Shown in pieces: positions 43,115-53,212 of a stretch of DNA of 64,000 nucleotides. The notes below the pieces were generated by a model. The model was not told the origin of the DNA and ran no database searches. It saw nothing but the letters and a program-made list of their open reading frames with translations. Source of the DNA: Nocardioides alkalitolerans (lineage in GTDB: Bacteria; Actinomycetota; Actinomycetes; Propionibacteriales; Nocardioidaceae). The DNA is taken from positions 62,001-126,000 of the forward strand of contig CP116227.1 in the NCBI GenBank assembly GCA_038184435.1. The letters are read 5' to 3'. A program made the translations under genes and the position numbers. Within the stretch, counting starts at the first letter, position 1. Every line of letters begins with the position of its first letter.

Positions 43115-44821
43115 TCCGAGACCCCACGCCCGACGTACGTCGTCGGGGTCGACTTCGGCACCCTCTCGGGGCGCGCGCTCGTCGTCCGCGTCTCCGACGG
43201 GGCCGAGCTCGGCACCGCGACGCACGACTACGCGCACGCGGTCGTCACCGACCGGCTCCCCGGTAGCGGCGGAGGGGGCGGCGGCGCGCTGCCGCCCGAG
43301 TGGGCGCTGCAGGTGCCGGACGACTACCGGGAGGTGCTGCGCCACGCCGTGCCCGCCGCGGTCGCCGCCGCCGGCATCGACCCGGCCGACGTCGTCGGCA
43401 TCGCCACCGACTTCACCGCCTGCACGATGGTCCCGACGCTCGCCGACGGCACGCCGCTCTGCGAGGTGCCGGGCCTGGAGGACCGCCCCCACGCCTACGT
43501 GAAGCTGTGGCGCCACCACGCCGCGCAGCCGCAGGCCGACCGCATCAACCGGCTCGCCGAGGAGTGCGGGGAGGCGTGGCTGCCGCGCTACGGCGGGCTG
43601 ATCTCCTCGGAGTGGGAGTTCGCGAAGGGTCTGCAGGTCTTCGAGGAGGACCGCGAGGTCTACGACCGGATGGACCACTGGGTCGAGGCCGCCGACTGGA
43701 TCGTCTGGCAGCTCTCCGGGCAGTACGTCCGCAACGCCTGCTCCGCCGGCTACAAGGGCATCTACCAGGACGGCGCCTACCCGTCGGCCGACTTCCTCTC
43801 CGCACTGGCGCCCGGGTTCGAGGGGTTCGTGCCCGACAAGCTCGAGCACCCGATCGGCCAGCTCGGCGACCGCGCCGGCGGGCTGACGGCCGAGGCCGCC
43901 GCCTGGACCGGCCTTCCCGAGGGCATCGCGGTCGCGGTCGGCAACGTCGACGCGCACGTCAGCGCGCCGGCCGCGCAGGCCACCGGCACCGGTCAGATGG
44001 TCGCGATCATGGGCACCTCCACGTGCCACGTCATGAGCGCCGACGTGCTGCGCGAGGTGCCCGGCATGTGCGGCGTCGTCGACGGCGGCATCGTCGCGGG
44101 CAGCTGGGGCTACGAGGCGGGCCAGAGCGGCGTCGGCGACATCTTCGGCTGGTTCGTCCGCACGGGCGTGCCCGCGGCGTACGCCGAGGCCGCGGCCGCC
44201 GCGGGGGAGTCGGTGCACGAGCACCTCACCCGGCTCGCGTCCGCGCAGGAGGTGGGCGAGCACGGCCTCGTCGCGCTCGACTGGCACAGCGGCAACCGCT
44301 CCGTGCTGGTCGACCACGAGCTGTCCGGCCTCGTCGTGGGCCTGACGCTGGCGACCCGCCCGGAGGACGTCTACCGCGCGCTGCTCGAGGCGACCGCGTT
44401 CGGCACCCGGGTGATCGTCGAGACCTTCCGCACCAGCGGCGTACCGGTGCACGAGCTGATCGTCGCCGGCGGCCTCGCCAAGAACCACCTCCTCATGCAG
44501 GTGTACGCCGACGTCACGCGCCTCCCGCTGTCGATCCTCGACTCGGAACAGGGCCCGGCGCTTGGCTCCGCGATCCACGCGGCGGTCGCGGCGGGCGTGT
44601 ACGCCGACGTGCCGTCGGCGGCCAAGAGCATGGGCCGGGTGCGGCGCGACGTGTTCGTGCCCGACGAGGCCCGCGCGCAGCGCTACGACGCCCTCTTCGC
44701 GGAGTACGTCGCGCTGCACGACCACTTCGGACGGAGCGCGCCCGTCATGCGGCGCCTCAAGGCCGGTCGGCGCGCCGCCGTCGCGGCACGCCTGGCGCGC
44801 GAGAGCGGAGGAGAGCGATGA
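43112..44821 (+). CDS. araB: L-ribulokinase
   Basis: 569 residues from TTG (GTG at 43061 is the alternative). FGGY kinase motifs: VGVDFGTLSGRALVV at the N-terminus, GIATDFTACTMVPTL, EDRPHAYVKLWRHHAAQPQADRIN split over residues 125-150, ISSEWEFAKGLQ, GYKGIYQ, VGNVDAHVSAPAAQA, MGTSTCHVM and AGGLAKNHLLMQVYADV. It phosphorylates L-ribulose to L-ribulose 5-phosphate with ATP, the second step of L-arabinose use. A glycine-rich insert (near residue 52) is unusual. Overlaps araD by 4 bases. Confidence 0.94.
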   Translation: MSETPRPTYVVGVDFGTLSGRALVVRVSDGAELGTATHDYAHAVVTDRLPGSGGGGGGALPPEWALQVPDDYREVLRHAVPAAVAAAGIDPADVVGIATDFTACTMVPTLADGTPLCEVPGLEDRPHAYVKLWRHHAAQPQADRINRLAEECGEAWLPRYGGLISSEWEFAKGLQVFEEDREVYDRMDHWVEAADWIVWQLSGQYVRNACSAGYKGIYQDGAYPSADFLSALAPGFEGFVPDKLEHPIGQLGDRAGGLTAEAAAWTGLPEGIAVAVGNVDAHVSAPAAQATGTGQMVAIMGTSTCHVMSADVLREVPGMCGVVDGGIVAGSWGYEAGQSGVGDIFGWFVRTGVPAAYAEAAAAAGESVHEHLTRLASAQEVGEHGLVALDWHSGNRSVLVDHELSGLVVGLTLATRPEDVYRALLEATAFGTRVIVETFRTSGVPVHELIVAGGLAKNHLLMQVYADVTRLPLSILDSEQGPALGSAIHAAVAAGVYADVPSAAKSMGRVRRDVFVPDEARAQRYDALFAEYVALHDHFGRSAPVMRRLKAGRRAAVAARLARESGGER

Positions 44822-45495
44822 CCGTCGTCGACGACGTGCGCAGCACGATCCAGGGGCTGCGCCGCGAGGTGTGCGCGCTGCACGAGCAGCTGACGCGCTA
44901 CCAGCTCGTGGTGTGGACCGCGGGCAACGTCTCGGCCCGGGTGCCCGGGCAGGACCTGCTCGTCATCAAGCCCAGCGGGGTCTCCTACGACGACCTGACG
45001 CCCGAGAACATGGTCGTCTGCGACCTCGAGGGCCGCGTCGTCGAGGGCGAGCACGCGCCGTCCTCCGACACGGAGGCGCAGGCCTACGTCTACCGCGAGA
45101 TGCCCCACGTCGGCGGCGTCGTGCACACGCACTCGACGTACGCCACCGCGTGGGCCGCGCGCGGCGAGGCGGTCCCGTGTGTGCTGACGATGGGGGCCGA
45201 CGAGTTCGGCGGCGAGATCCCCGTCGGGCCGTTCGCGGTGATCGGCGACGACTCCATCGGTCGCGGCATCGTCGACACCCTCCGCGACAGCCGCTCCCCG
45301 GCGGTGCTCATGCGCAACCACGGGGTCTTCGCGATCGGCAAGGACGCGCGCTCGGCGGTCAAGGCGGCGGTGATGTGCGAGGACGTCGCCCGCACGGTGC
45401 ACGTGTCCCGGCAGCTCGGCGAGCCCCTGGCGATCCCGCCCGCGCAGGTCGACGCGCTCTTCGACCGCTACCAGAACGTCTACGGCCAGCGCTGA
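44818..45495 (+). CDS. araD: L-ribulose-5-phosphate 4-epimerase
   Basis: 225 residues; ATG overlaps the araB stop. Class II aldolase/epimerase marks: WTAGNVSARVPGQDLLVIKPSGVSYDDL across residues 38-65, SSDTEAQAYVYRE, and the zinc ligands in VVHTHSTYATAWAARG near 102 and MRNHGVFAIGKDA near 163. It converts L-ribulose 5-phosphate to D-xylulose 5-phosphate, linking arabinose to the pentose phosphate pathway. Confidence 0.94.
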   Translation: MTVVDDVRSTIQGLRREVCALHEQLTRYQLVVWTAGNVSARVPGQDLLVIKPSGVSYDDLTPENMVVCDLEGRVVEGEHAPSSDTEAQAYVYREMPHVGGVVHTHSTYATAWAARGEAVPCVLTMGADEFGGEIPVGPFAVIGDDSIGRGIVDTLRDSRSPAVLMRNHGVFAIGKDARSAVKAAVMCEDVARTVHVSRQLGEPLAIPPAQVDALFDRYQNVYGQR

Positions 45496-45533
45496 GCCCC
45501 GCGGCCCGGCACCCATCCCTCTCGAGGAGTCCC

Positions 45534-47051
45534 ATGACCACCCAGCAGTCCTCCGCCCCCACGCCCGAGGTGTGGTTCCTGACCGGCAGCCAGTCCCTCT
45601 ACGGTCCGGAGACGCTCGACCAGGTCGCGGCCCAGTCGCAGGGGATCGTCGCGCGGCTCGCCGCCGTCGCCGACCTGCCGGTCGACGTGGTGTGGAAGCC
45701 GGTGCTGCTCGACGCGGGCGCCATCCACCGCCAGGTGCTCGAGGCCAACCTGGCCCGCGAGTGCGTCGGGGTCATCACGTGGATGCACACGTTCTCGCCG
45801 GCCAAGATGTGGATCGCGGGGCTCGACGCGCTCCAGAAGCCGCTGCTGCACCTGCACACGCAGGCAGGCATGGAGCTGCCCTGGTCGACGATCGACATGG
45901 ACTTCATGAACCTCAACCAGGCCGCCCACGGCGACCGGGAGTTCGGCTACATCCAGTCCCGGCTCGGGGTGGCGCGCAAGACCGTCGCGGGGCACGTCGA
46001 CTCGCCCGGTGTCGCCGCCCGCGTGGCCGACTGGGCGCGTGCGGCCGTGGGGCGTGACGAGGTGCGCCACCTCAAGCTCGCGCGGTTCGGCGACAACATG
46101 CGCGACGTCGCGGTCACCGAGGGCGACAAGGTCGAGGCGCAGCTGCGCTTCGGGGTCTCGGTCAACACCTACGGCGTGAACGACCTCGTCGCCGTCGTCG
46201 ACGCGATCGACGACGAGGCGATCACGAAGCTGGTGACGGAGTACGCCGACACCTACCGCGTCGACCCGGCGCTGCTGCCGGGCGGGGAGCGCCACGACTC
46301 GCTGCGGTACGGCGCGCGTGTCGAGCTCGGCCTCCGCACGTTCCTCGAGGACGGGGGCTTCCGCGCGTTCACGACGAACTTCGAGGACCTCGGCGGGCTG
46401 CGCCAGCTGCCCGGGCTCGCGGTGCAGCGGTTGATGGCCGACGGCTACGGCTTCGGTGGCGAGGGCGACTGGAAGACCTCGGTGCTGCTGCGGGCGATGA
46501 AGGCGATGGCGGGCTCGCTGCCGGGCGGCACGTCCTTCATGGAGGACTACACCTACCACCTGGTGCCGGGGCACGAGAAGATCCTCGGCGCGCACATGCT
46601 CGAGGTGTGCCCGACCATCACGACGCAGCAGCCGAGCCTCGAGATCCACCCGCTGGGCATCGGCGGTCGGGAGGACCCGGTGCGGCTGCGGTTCACGGCC
46701 GACCCGGGCCCGGCCGTCGTCGCGGGTCTCTCCGACCTGGGCGACCGCTTCCGGCTGACCGTCAACGAGATCGACTGCGTCGAGCCCGACGAGGACCTCC
46801 CGCTCCTGCCCGTCGCCTGCGCGGTGTGGGAGCCCCGGCCGTCGCTGTCGACGTCGGCGGAGGCGTGGCTGATGGCGGGGGCGCCGCACCACACGGTGCT
46901 GTCGAAGGCCATCGGGGTCGAGCCGCTCGCCGACTTCGCCGAGATGACCGGCGTCGAGATGGTCACGATCGATGCGTCGACCACCCCGCGCGCCTTCCAG
47001 CGCGAGCTGCAGTGGAACGCGGCGTACCACCGCCTGGCGGCGCGGCTCTGA
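45534..47051 (+). CDS. araA: L-arabinose isomerase
   Basis: 505 residues; ATG at 45534 after GAGGAG. Highly typical: VWFLTGSQSLYGPETL, CVGVITWMHTFSPAKMWI, HLHTQAGMELPWSTIDMDFM split near residues 103-125, FTTNFEDLGGLRQLPGLAVQ with active-site Glu, GFGGEGDWKTS, FMEDYTYHLVPGHEKILGAHM and APHHTVLS near the C-terminus. It isomerises L-arabinose to L-ribulose using Mn2+, the first step of the araBDA route. Confidence 0.96.
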   Translation: MTTQQSSAPTPEVWFLTGSQSLYGPETLDQVAAQSQGIVARLAAVADLPVDVVWKPVLLDAGAIHRQVLEANLARECVGVITWMHTFSPAKMWIAGLDALQKPLLHLHTQAGMELPWSTIDMDFMNLNQAAHGDREFGYIQSRLGVARKTVAGHVDSPGVAARVADWARAAVGRDEVRHLKLARFGDNMRDVAVTEGDKVEAQLRFGVSVNTYGVNDLVAVVDAIDDEAITKLVTEYADTYRVDPALLPGGERHDSLRYGARVELGLRTFLEDGGFRAFTTNFEDLGGLRQLPGLAVQRLMADGYGFGGEGDWKTSVLLRAMKAMAGSLPGGTSFMEDYTYHLVPGHEKILGAHMLEVCPTITTQQPSLEIHPLGIGGREDPVRLRFTADPGPAVVAGLSDLGDRFRLTVNEIDCVEPDEDLPLLPVACAVWEPRPSLSTSAEAWLMAGAPHHTVLSKAIGVEPLADFAEMTGVEMVTIDASTTPRAFQRELQWNAAYHRLAARL

Positions 47052-47076
47052 TCCTGGATCCGTCTCCGAGAAGGGC

Positions 47077-47113
47077 TTGTTTGTTGCACTAAAGCGGCCT
47101 TATGGTTCTAAGC
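47077..47113 (+). promoter_or_regulatory. leaderless promoter of the pseudouridine genes
   Basis: TTGTTT (47077-47082), 18 bases, TATGGT (47101-47106), seven bases, ATG at 47114. No ribosome-binding site. It makes the pseudouridine pair independent of the arabinose operon. Confidence 0.6.
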
Positions 47114-48178
47114 ATGAACCTGACCGAGCGTGAACGGGAGATCGTCGCGCTGCTGCGCCGCGACCCGCTGCTCGGCTCGGAGGCCCTCGCCGACGCGCTG
47201 GGCACGACCCGGGCCGCCGTCAACGTCCACCTGTCCAACCTGGGCAAGAAGGGCGTGATCCTCGGGCGCGGGTACGTGCTCGGGGAGGGTCCGTCGGTCG
47301 TCGTCGTCGGCGGCGCCAACATGGACGTGAAGGCGCGCAGCGGCCAGCCCGCGACCGCCGGCACGAGCAACCCGGGCACGACGACCTTCGCCCCCGGCGG
47401 CGTCGGCCGCAACGTGGCGGAGAACCTCGCCCGCCTGGGCACCCGGACGCACCTGGTCGCCGCCGTCGGCGCCGACCCGCTCGGCGACCAGGTGCTCGCC
47501 GCCACCTCGGACGCCGGGGTGCGCGTCGAGCACGTGCGGCGCAGCCCGCACGCGACGGGCACCTACACGGCGGTCCTCGACGCCGACGGCGAGCTCGTCG
47601 TCGCGGTCGCCGACATGCGGGCGAGCGACGCGTTGGCGCCGGCCGACGTCGACGCCGCCCGCGACCTCGTGGCCGCGGCGAGCCTCGTCGTGCTCGACGG
47701 CAACCTGCCCACCGAGACCCTGGCCTTCGCGCTCGACCTGGCCGCGGCCTCCGACGTGCGCGTCGTGGTCGAGCCGGTGAGCGTCGCCAAGGCGGAGCGG
47801 CTCGCCCCGCTGCTCGACGGCACGCGGCCGGTCTTCGCGATCACCCCCAACCGCGACGAGCTCGCCGTGCTCGGCGGCGACGTCGACGCCCTCCACGCGC
47901 GGGGCGTGACCTGGGTCTGGGTGCGCCTCGGCGCCGAGGGCTCGCTCCTGAGCGGCCCGACCGGCCGCCACGAGCTCCCCGCCGCGCGCACCGACGAGGT
48001 CGTCGACGTCACCGGCGCCGGCGACGCCTCGCTCGCCGCCTTCTGCCACGCCCTGCTCTCCGGCGACGACGAGGTGGCAGCGGCCGCCTACGGCCACGCC
48101 GCCGCCGCGCTCACCATCGCCAGCACCCGCACCGTCCGCCGCGACCTCACCGACCGCCTCGTCAGGAGACACGCATGA
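47114..48178 (+). CDS. psuK: pseudouridine kinase with N-terminal HTH, PfkB family
   Basis: 354 residues; ATG at 47114 preferred over 47102 because the first lies inside the -10. Residues 1-50 are a winged-helix (LTEREREIVALLRRDPLLGSEALADALGTT split), as in many PsuK fusions. Then ribokinase fold: GGANMDVKARS, APGGVGRNVAENLARLG near 95, and the anion-hole DVTGAGDASLAAF near 298. It phosphorylates pseudouridine to the 5'-phosphate. The HTH may bind DNA and autoregulate. Overlaps psuG by 4 bases. Confidence 0.93.
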   Translation: MNLTEREREIVALLRRDPLLGSEALADALGTTRAAVNVHLSNLGKKGVILGRGYVLGEGPSVVVVGGANMDVKARSGQPATAGTSNPGTTTFAPGGVGRNVAENLARLGTRTHLVAAVGADPLGDQVLAATSDAGVRVEHVRRSPHATGTYTAVLDADGELVVAVADMRASDALAPADVDAARDLVAAASLVVLDGNLPTETLAFALDLAAASDVRVVVEPVSVAKAERLAPLLDGTRPVFAITPNRDELAVLGGDVDALHARGVTWVWVRLGAEGSLLSGPTGRHELPAARTDEVVDVTGAGDASLAAFCHALLSGDDEVAAAAYGHAAAALTIASTRTVRRDLTDRLVRRHA

Positions 48179-49092
48179 CCACGCCCCACCCGATGCTCCG
48201 GATCACCGACGAGGTCGCCGCCGCGCTCCGCGACGGCCGGCCGGTCGTCGCCCTCGAGAGCACGATCATCAGCCACGGGATGCCCTACCCGCAGAACGTC
48301 GCGATGGCCACCGAAGTCGAGGGCATCGTGCGCGAGCACGGCGCCGTGCCCGCCACCATCGCCGTGCTCGATGGTGTGCCCCGCATCGGCCTCGAGGCGG
48401 ACGACCTCGAGCTGCTCGCCAGCCACGGCGGCGTGGCGAAGGTGAGCGTGCGCGACCTGCCGTACGTCGTGGCGCGCGGCGTCCACGGCGCCACCACCGT
48501 GGCCGCGACCATGCGCCTCGCGGCGCTCGCCGGCATCCGCGTGTTCGTCACCGGCGGCCTCGGCGGCGTGCACCGCGGTGCCCCGGAGTCGTTCGACGTC
48601 AGCGCTGACCTCACGGAGCTGAGCCAGACCGACGTGACCGTCGTCAGCGCCGGCGTCAAGAGCATCCTCGACATCGGGCTCACCCTCGAGAAGCTCGAGA
48701 CGCTGGGCGTGCCCGTGCTCGTCGAGGGCAGCGACGAGTTCCCGTCGTTCTTCTCCCGCTCCAGCGGGTACGCCGCCCCGATGCGGGTCGACGGCGCGGA
48801 GCAGGTCGCCGCCGTCATGCGCGCCAAGTGGGACCTCGGCATCGCCGGCGGCGTCGTCGTCGCGCAGCCCATCCCGGTCGAGGACGAGATCCCGGCGTCG
48901 GAGATCGACGGGATCATCACCCAGGCGCTCGCCGACATGGACGACCTCGGCATCACGGGCAAGGACGCGACGCCGTACCTGCTCGGTCGGATCGTCGAGA
49001 TCACCGGCGGCGCGAGCCTCACCGCCAACATCGCGCTGGTGCGCGCGAACGCGCGCCTGGGTGCGGCGATCGCGCGGGCGTACGCGGGCTGA
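48175..49092 (+). CDS. psuG: pseudouridine-5'-phosphate glycosidase
   Basis: 305 residues, ATG overlapping the psuK stop. IndA/PsuG family pattern: VVALESTIISHGMPYPQNV near residue 23, GVPRIGLEADDLELLA, KVSVRDLPYVVARGVHGATTVAATM, VFVTGGLGGVHRGAPESFDVSADL, VVSAGVKSILDIGLTLEKLETLGVPVL split, and GKDATPYLLGRIVEITGG. It cleaves the C-C glycosidic bond of pseudouridine 5'-phosphate to uracil and ribose 5-phosphate. Confidence 0.95.
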   Translation: MTTPHPMLRITDEVAAALRDGRPVVALESTIISHGMPYPQNVAMATEVEGIVREHGAVPATIAVLDGVPRIGLEADDLELLASHGGVAKVSVRDLPYVVARGVHGATTVAATMRLAALAGIRVFVTGGLGGVHRGAPESFDVSADLTELSQTDVTVVSAGVKSILDIGLTLEKLETLGVPVLVEGSDEFPSFFSRSSGYAAPMRVDGAEQVAAVMRAKWDLGIAGGVVVAQPIPVEDEIPASEIDGIITQALADMDDLGITGKDATPYLLGRIVEITGGASLTANIALVRANARLGAAIARAYAG

Positions 49093-49123
49093 ACCGTCGC
49101 CGGGAGCGCCTAGGCTCTCGCCC

Positions 49124-50761
<1,638 letters not shown>

Positions 50762-50768
50762 TCCCGCG

Positions 50769-51365
50769 GTGATCCGGTGGGAGGAGATCACGCGGCACTA
50801 CGCCTACGACCCCGCGCAGGTCGACCGCGTCGTGCCCGAGAGGGTGGAGCACGTCGCGGTGGTGCCCTACGACGCGGGCTGGCCGCTGGCTTTCGCCCGC
50901 GTGGCCCGGCGGATCGACGGGGCGCTCGGCGCGGACGCTCTCGCGGTGGAGCACGTCGGGTCGACGGCGGTGCCGGGCCTGGCCTCGAAGCCGGTGATCG
51001 ACGTCGACGTGACGGTGGCGCACCCGACCGACGAGGCGGCGTACGTGTCGGCGCTCGAGGCCGCGGGCTTCGTGCTGCAGCTGCGCGAGCCGCGGTGGCA
51101 CGAGCACCGGGCCTTCCGGGGCGCCGATCCCCGGTCGAACGTGCACGTCTGGGGCCCCGACTGCCCGGAGGTCGTGCGCCACCGCATCCTGCGCGACTGG
51201 CTGCGGGAGCACCCCGAGGACGTGGAGCGGTACGCCGCGGCGAAGGCCGGCGCTGCGGAGGCGACGAACGCGGTGGGTGGCGTGGTCATGGACTACAACG
51301 CCCGCAAGGAGCCCGTCGTGCGGGCGATCCTCGAGCGGGCGTTCCGCGCGCGCGGGTTGCTGTAG
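50769..51365 (+). CDS. GrpB/nucleotidyltransferase-like protein (UPF0157)
   Basis: 198 residues; GTG 7 bases after the ABC-F stop. Family core: VPYDAGWPLAFARVARRI, AVEHVGSTAVPGLASKPVIDVDVTV near residue 58 (nucleotidyltransferase-like HVGSTSVPG motif), EHRAFRGADPRSNVHVW, and RILRDWLREHPEDVERYAAAK. Found either alone or fused to dephospho-CoA kinase (CoaE) in actinobacteria; the reaction is not established. Confidence 0.88.
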   Translation: MIRWEEITRHYAYDPAQVDRVVPERVEHVAVVPYDAGWPLAFARVARRIDGALGADALAVEHVGSTAVPGLASKPVIDVDVTVAHPTDEAAYVSALEAAGFVLQLREPRWHEHRAFRGADPRSNVHVWGPDCPEVVRHRILRDWLREHPEDVERYAAAKAGAAEATNAVGGVVMDYNARKEPVVRAILERAFRARGLL

Positions 51366-51368
51366 GTC

Positions 51369-51500
51369 GCGCGTCGAGCTGGGGTGTACGGCGCGGCAGG
51401 CGTCGAGTTGGGCTGTACGGCGCGGCAGGCGCGTCGAGTTGGGGTGTACGGCGCGGCAGGCGCGTCGAGTTGGGGTGTACGGCGCGGCAGGCGCGTCGAG
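51369..51500. repeat. tandem 31-bp repeats
   Basis: Units at 51369-51399, 51400-51428 (29 bp), 51429-51459 and 51460-51490, plus a 10-bp partial fifth. The unit starts GCGCGTCGAGTTGGGGTG and ends TACGGCGCGGCAG. Units 3 and 4 are identical; unit 1 has GAGCT for GAGTT. There are no spacers. The array starts four bases after the GrpB stop. Confidence 0.92.
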
Positions 51501-51532
51501 TTTGGTCGGACCGTTTCTCCAAGCTCGACGCG
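51492..51532. terminator. hairpin at the end of the tandem array
   Basis: CGCGTCGAGTTTGG and CCAAGCTCGACGCG pair over 14 positions (one G-T) around a 13-base loop; the left arm is the partial fifth repeat unit. Confidence 0.65.
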
Positions 51533-51549
51533 AGAACCGGTCTTCCACA

Positions 51550-51601
51550 GATCACCACCGGGAGGTGGTGATCGCACGTCTGTTCGACTAAACTCGGGGG
51601 C
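51550..51601 (+). promoter_or_regulatory. palindrome and leaderless promoter of the HNH gene
   Basis: GATCACCACC-GGGA-GGTGGTGATC (51550-51573) is a perfect 10-bp stem and overlaps the -35 position. TAAACT (51589-51594) ends seven bases before the ATG. The palindrome is a candidate autoregulatory site. Confidence 0.6.
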
Positions 51602-53053
51602 ATGGATCGGGGGACCCAGACGACGGCGACTGCGTTGATCGACGCGGTCCGCGAGCGCACGACGGCGGCTCGTGTGGCGGAGGCGGCTGCGTTCGTCGCG
51701 GTGGGCGATTGGGCTGCGGCGCACACCTCCGATGCGGTGGTCGGGGATCCGATCACGGTGCTGGGTGAGTGGCACGAGGCCGAGTACGCGGAGGCGTTGG
51801 CCGGAGATCAGTTCCTCGAGCTGGGTGGGCCGGGTGCGCCGGTGGTGGCGGAGTTCTGCATCGGGGAGGTTGCCGCCGCCCGGGGATGTTCCTTCGATGC
51901 GGCGCGCCGGCTGGTCGGGGATGCGGTCGAGCTGCGCTGGCGGCTGCCGCGGGTGCGTGCGCGTGTTGCTGCGGGTGAGGTCGATGTGTGGCGGGGGCGG
52001 CGGATCGCGCAGGCGACGCGGACGTTGACGTTCGAGGGTGCGGGGTTCGTGGACCGGCATGTCGCGTACGTCGCGGGCACGGCCACCGGTCCCGAGGTGG
52101 ATCGGCTGGTGGCCGAGGCGGCGGCGCGGTTCGACCCCGAGACCACCGAGGCCGAACGGCACGCCGCTGACGGCGACCGCTACCTGGCGATCGACCTCGG
52201 CGACGTGGGCTACGCGGACCCGGTCGCCGGGACCCTTCGGGGCACCGTGAACGTCCACGGCTCCCTCGACCTGGCTGATGCGTTCGAACTGGAGCGCACC
52301 GTGGCGCACGTCGCCCGCCAGTTGGGCGAGCTGGGGTGCGATCCGAACATCGACGTCCGGCGTTCCATGGCACTCGGTGAGATCGCGCGACGCTGCGACG
52401 GGATCGCGATGCTGGATTACGACGAGGACCAGCCTCGGCCGGCTGAGCGGACCCGGCGTGAGGTGGTGCTGTTCGTCCACCTCGACCAGGCCGCGATCAC
52501 CGGCGGCCTCGACGGGTTCGGGCCGGGCATCGACGCCTGCACCGACATGACCGGCATCGACCTGGCCCGGCTCGACACCCCGGGCGCGCCTCGTGGGGTC
52601 GTCACGGTCGAGCAGGTCCAGACCTGGTGCGCGAGCCCGGACACGACCGTGACCGTCAAGCCGATCATCGACCTCAACACGGACGACGCCGTCGACGGCT
52701 ACAGCCCGCCCGACCGGATCGCCGACCACGTCCGCGCCCGCTGGCCCAGATGCGTCTTCCCGTACTGCACGCGCAGCTCGCGGACGGCCGACCTCGACCA
52801 CTGCGAGCGGTACGACCAGGACGGCTCCCCCGGCCAGACCTCGACGCGCAACATGTTCCCGCTGTGCCGACGCCACCACCGCATGAAGACCCACCGCGAG
52901 ATGACCACCGGCAACAGATGGACCTACCGCCCCACCAACCCCGACGACGGAGAGCCACCGAGCGCCGTCATCTGGACCAGCCCGATGGGCCTCCGCTACC
53001 TCGTCGACCGCGACGGCACCCGCCCCTGGCCCGACGACCCAGAACCCGGCTGA
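51602..53053 (+). CDS. 13E12-family DUF222/HNH endonuclease-domain protein
   Basis: 483 residues from ATG. The N-terminal DUF222 helical part contains FCIGEVAAARGCSFDAARRLVGDAVELRWRLPRV split near residues 85-120 and AGEVDVWRGRRIAQAT. The C-terminal HNH domain has CVFPYC near residue 391, ADLDHCERYDQ with the catalytic His, and NMFPLCRRHHRMKTHREMT near 419. These proteins are multicopy in actinobacteria (REP13E12 family of M. tuberculosis, a known phage-integration target). The array and palindromes upstream fit a mobile-element-like unit. Nuclease activity is likely but not demonstrated here. Confidence 0.9.
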   Translation: MDRGTQTTATALIDAVRERTTAARVAEAAAFVAVGDWAAAHTSDAVVGDPITVLGEWHEAEYAEALAGDQFLELGGPGAPVVAEFCIGEVAAARGCSFDAARRLVGDAVELRWRLPRVRARVAAGEVDVWRGRRIAQATRTLTFEGAGFVDRHVAYVAGTATGPEVDRLVAEAAARFDPETTEAERHAADGDRYLAIDLGDVGYADPVAGTLRGTVNVHGSLDLADAFELERTVAHVARQLGELGCDPNIDVRRSMALGEIARRCDGIAMLDYDEDQPRPAERTRREVVLFVHLDQAAITGGLDGFGPGIDACTDMTGIDLARLDTPGAPRGVVTVEQVQTWCASPDTTVTVKPIIDLNTDDAVDGYSPPDRIADHVRARWPRCVFPYCTRSSRTADLDHCERYDQDGSPGQTSTRNMFPLCRRHHRMKTHREMTTGNRWTYRPTNPDDGEPPSAVIWTSPMGLRYLVDRDGTRPWPDDPEPG

Positions 53054-53072
53054 CAGCAGGCATCAACCATCC

Positions 53073-53105
53073 CGCCGCCCGCCCACACACCGTTGCCGGG
53101 CGGCG
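53073..53105 (+). terminator. GC hairpin after the HNH gene
   Basis: CGCCGCCCG and CGGGCGGCG, 9-bp stem, 15-base loop, 20 bp after the stop. The 107 bp to prfB otherwise hold only short CCGTACCGCCC-type direct repeats and the prfB promoter. Confidence 0.6.
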
Positions 53106-53212
53106 CAGCATGCCCGCACCCGCGCCGTACCGCCCGCGCTGTACCGCCCCCGCAGCACCGTCCCCCGCGACGACCACAGCGGATCGCGCGGCCTGCCGTA
53201 GTCTTGCTCCTC

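Noticed and set aside
51369..51500. CRISPR array
   Set aside because: The 31-bp units are directly adjacent with no spacers and there are no cas genes.
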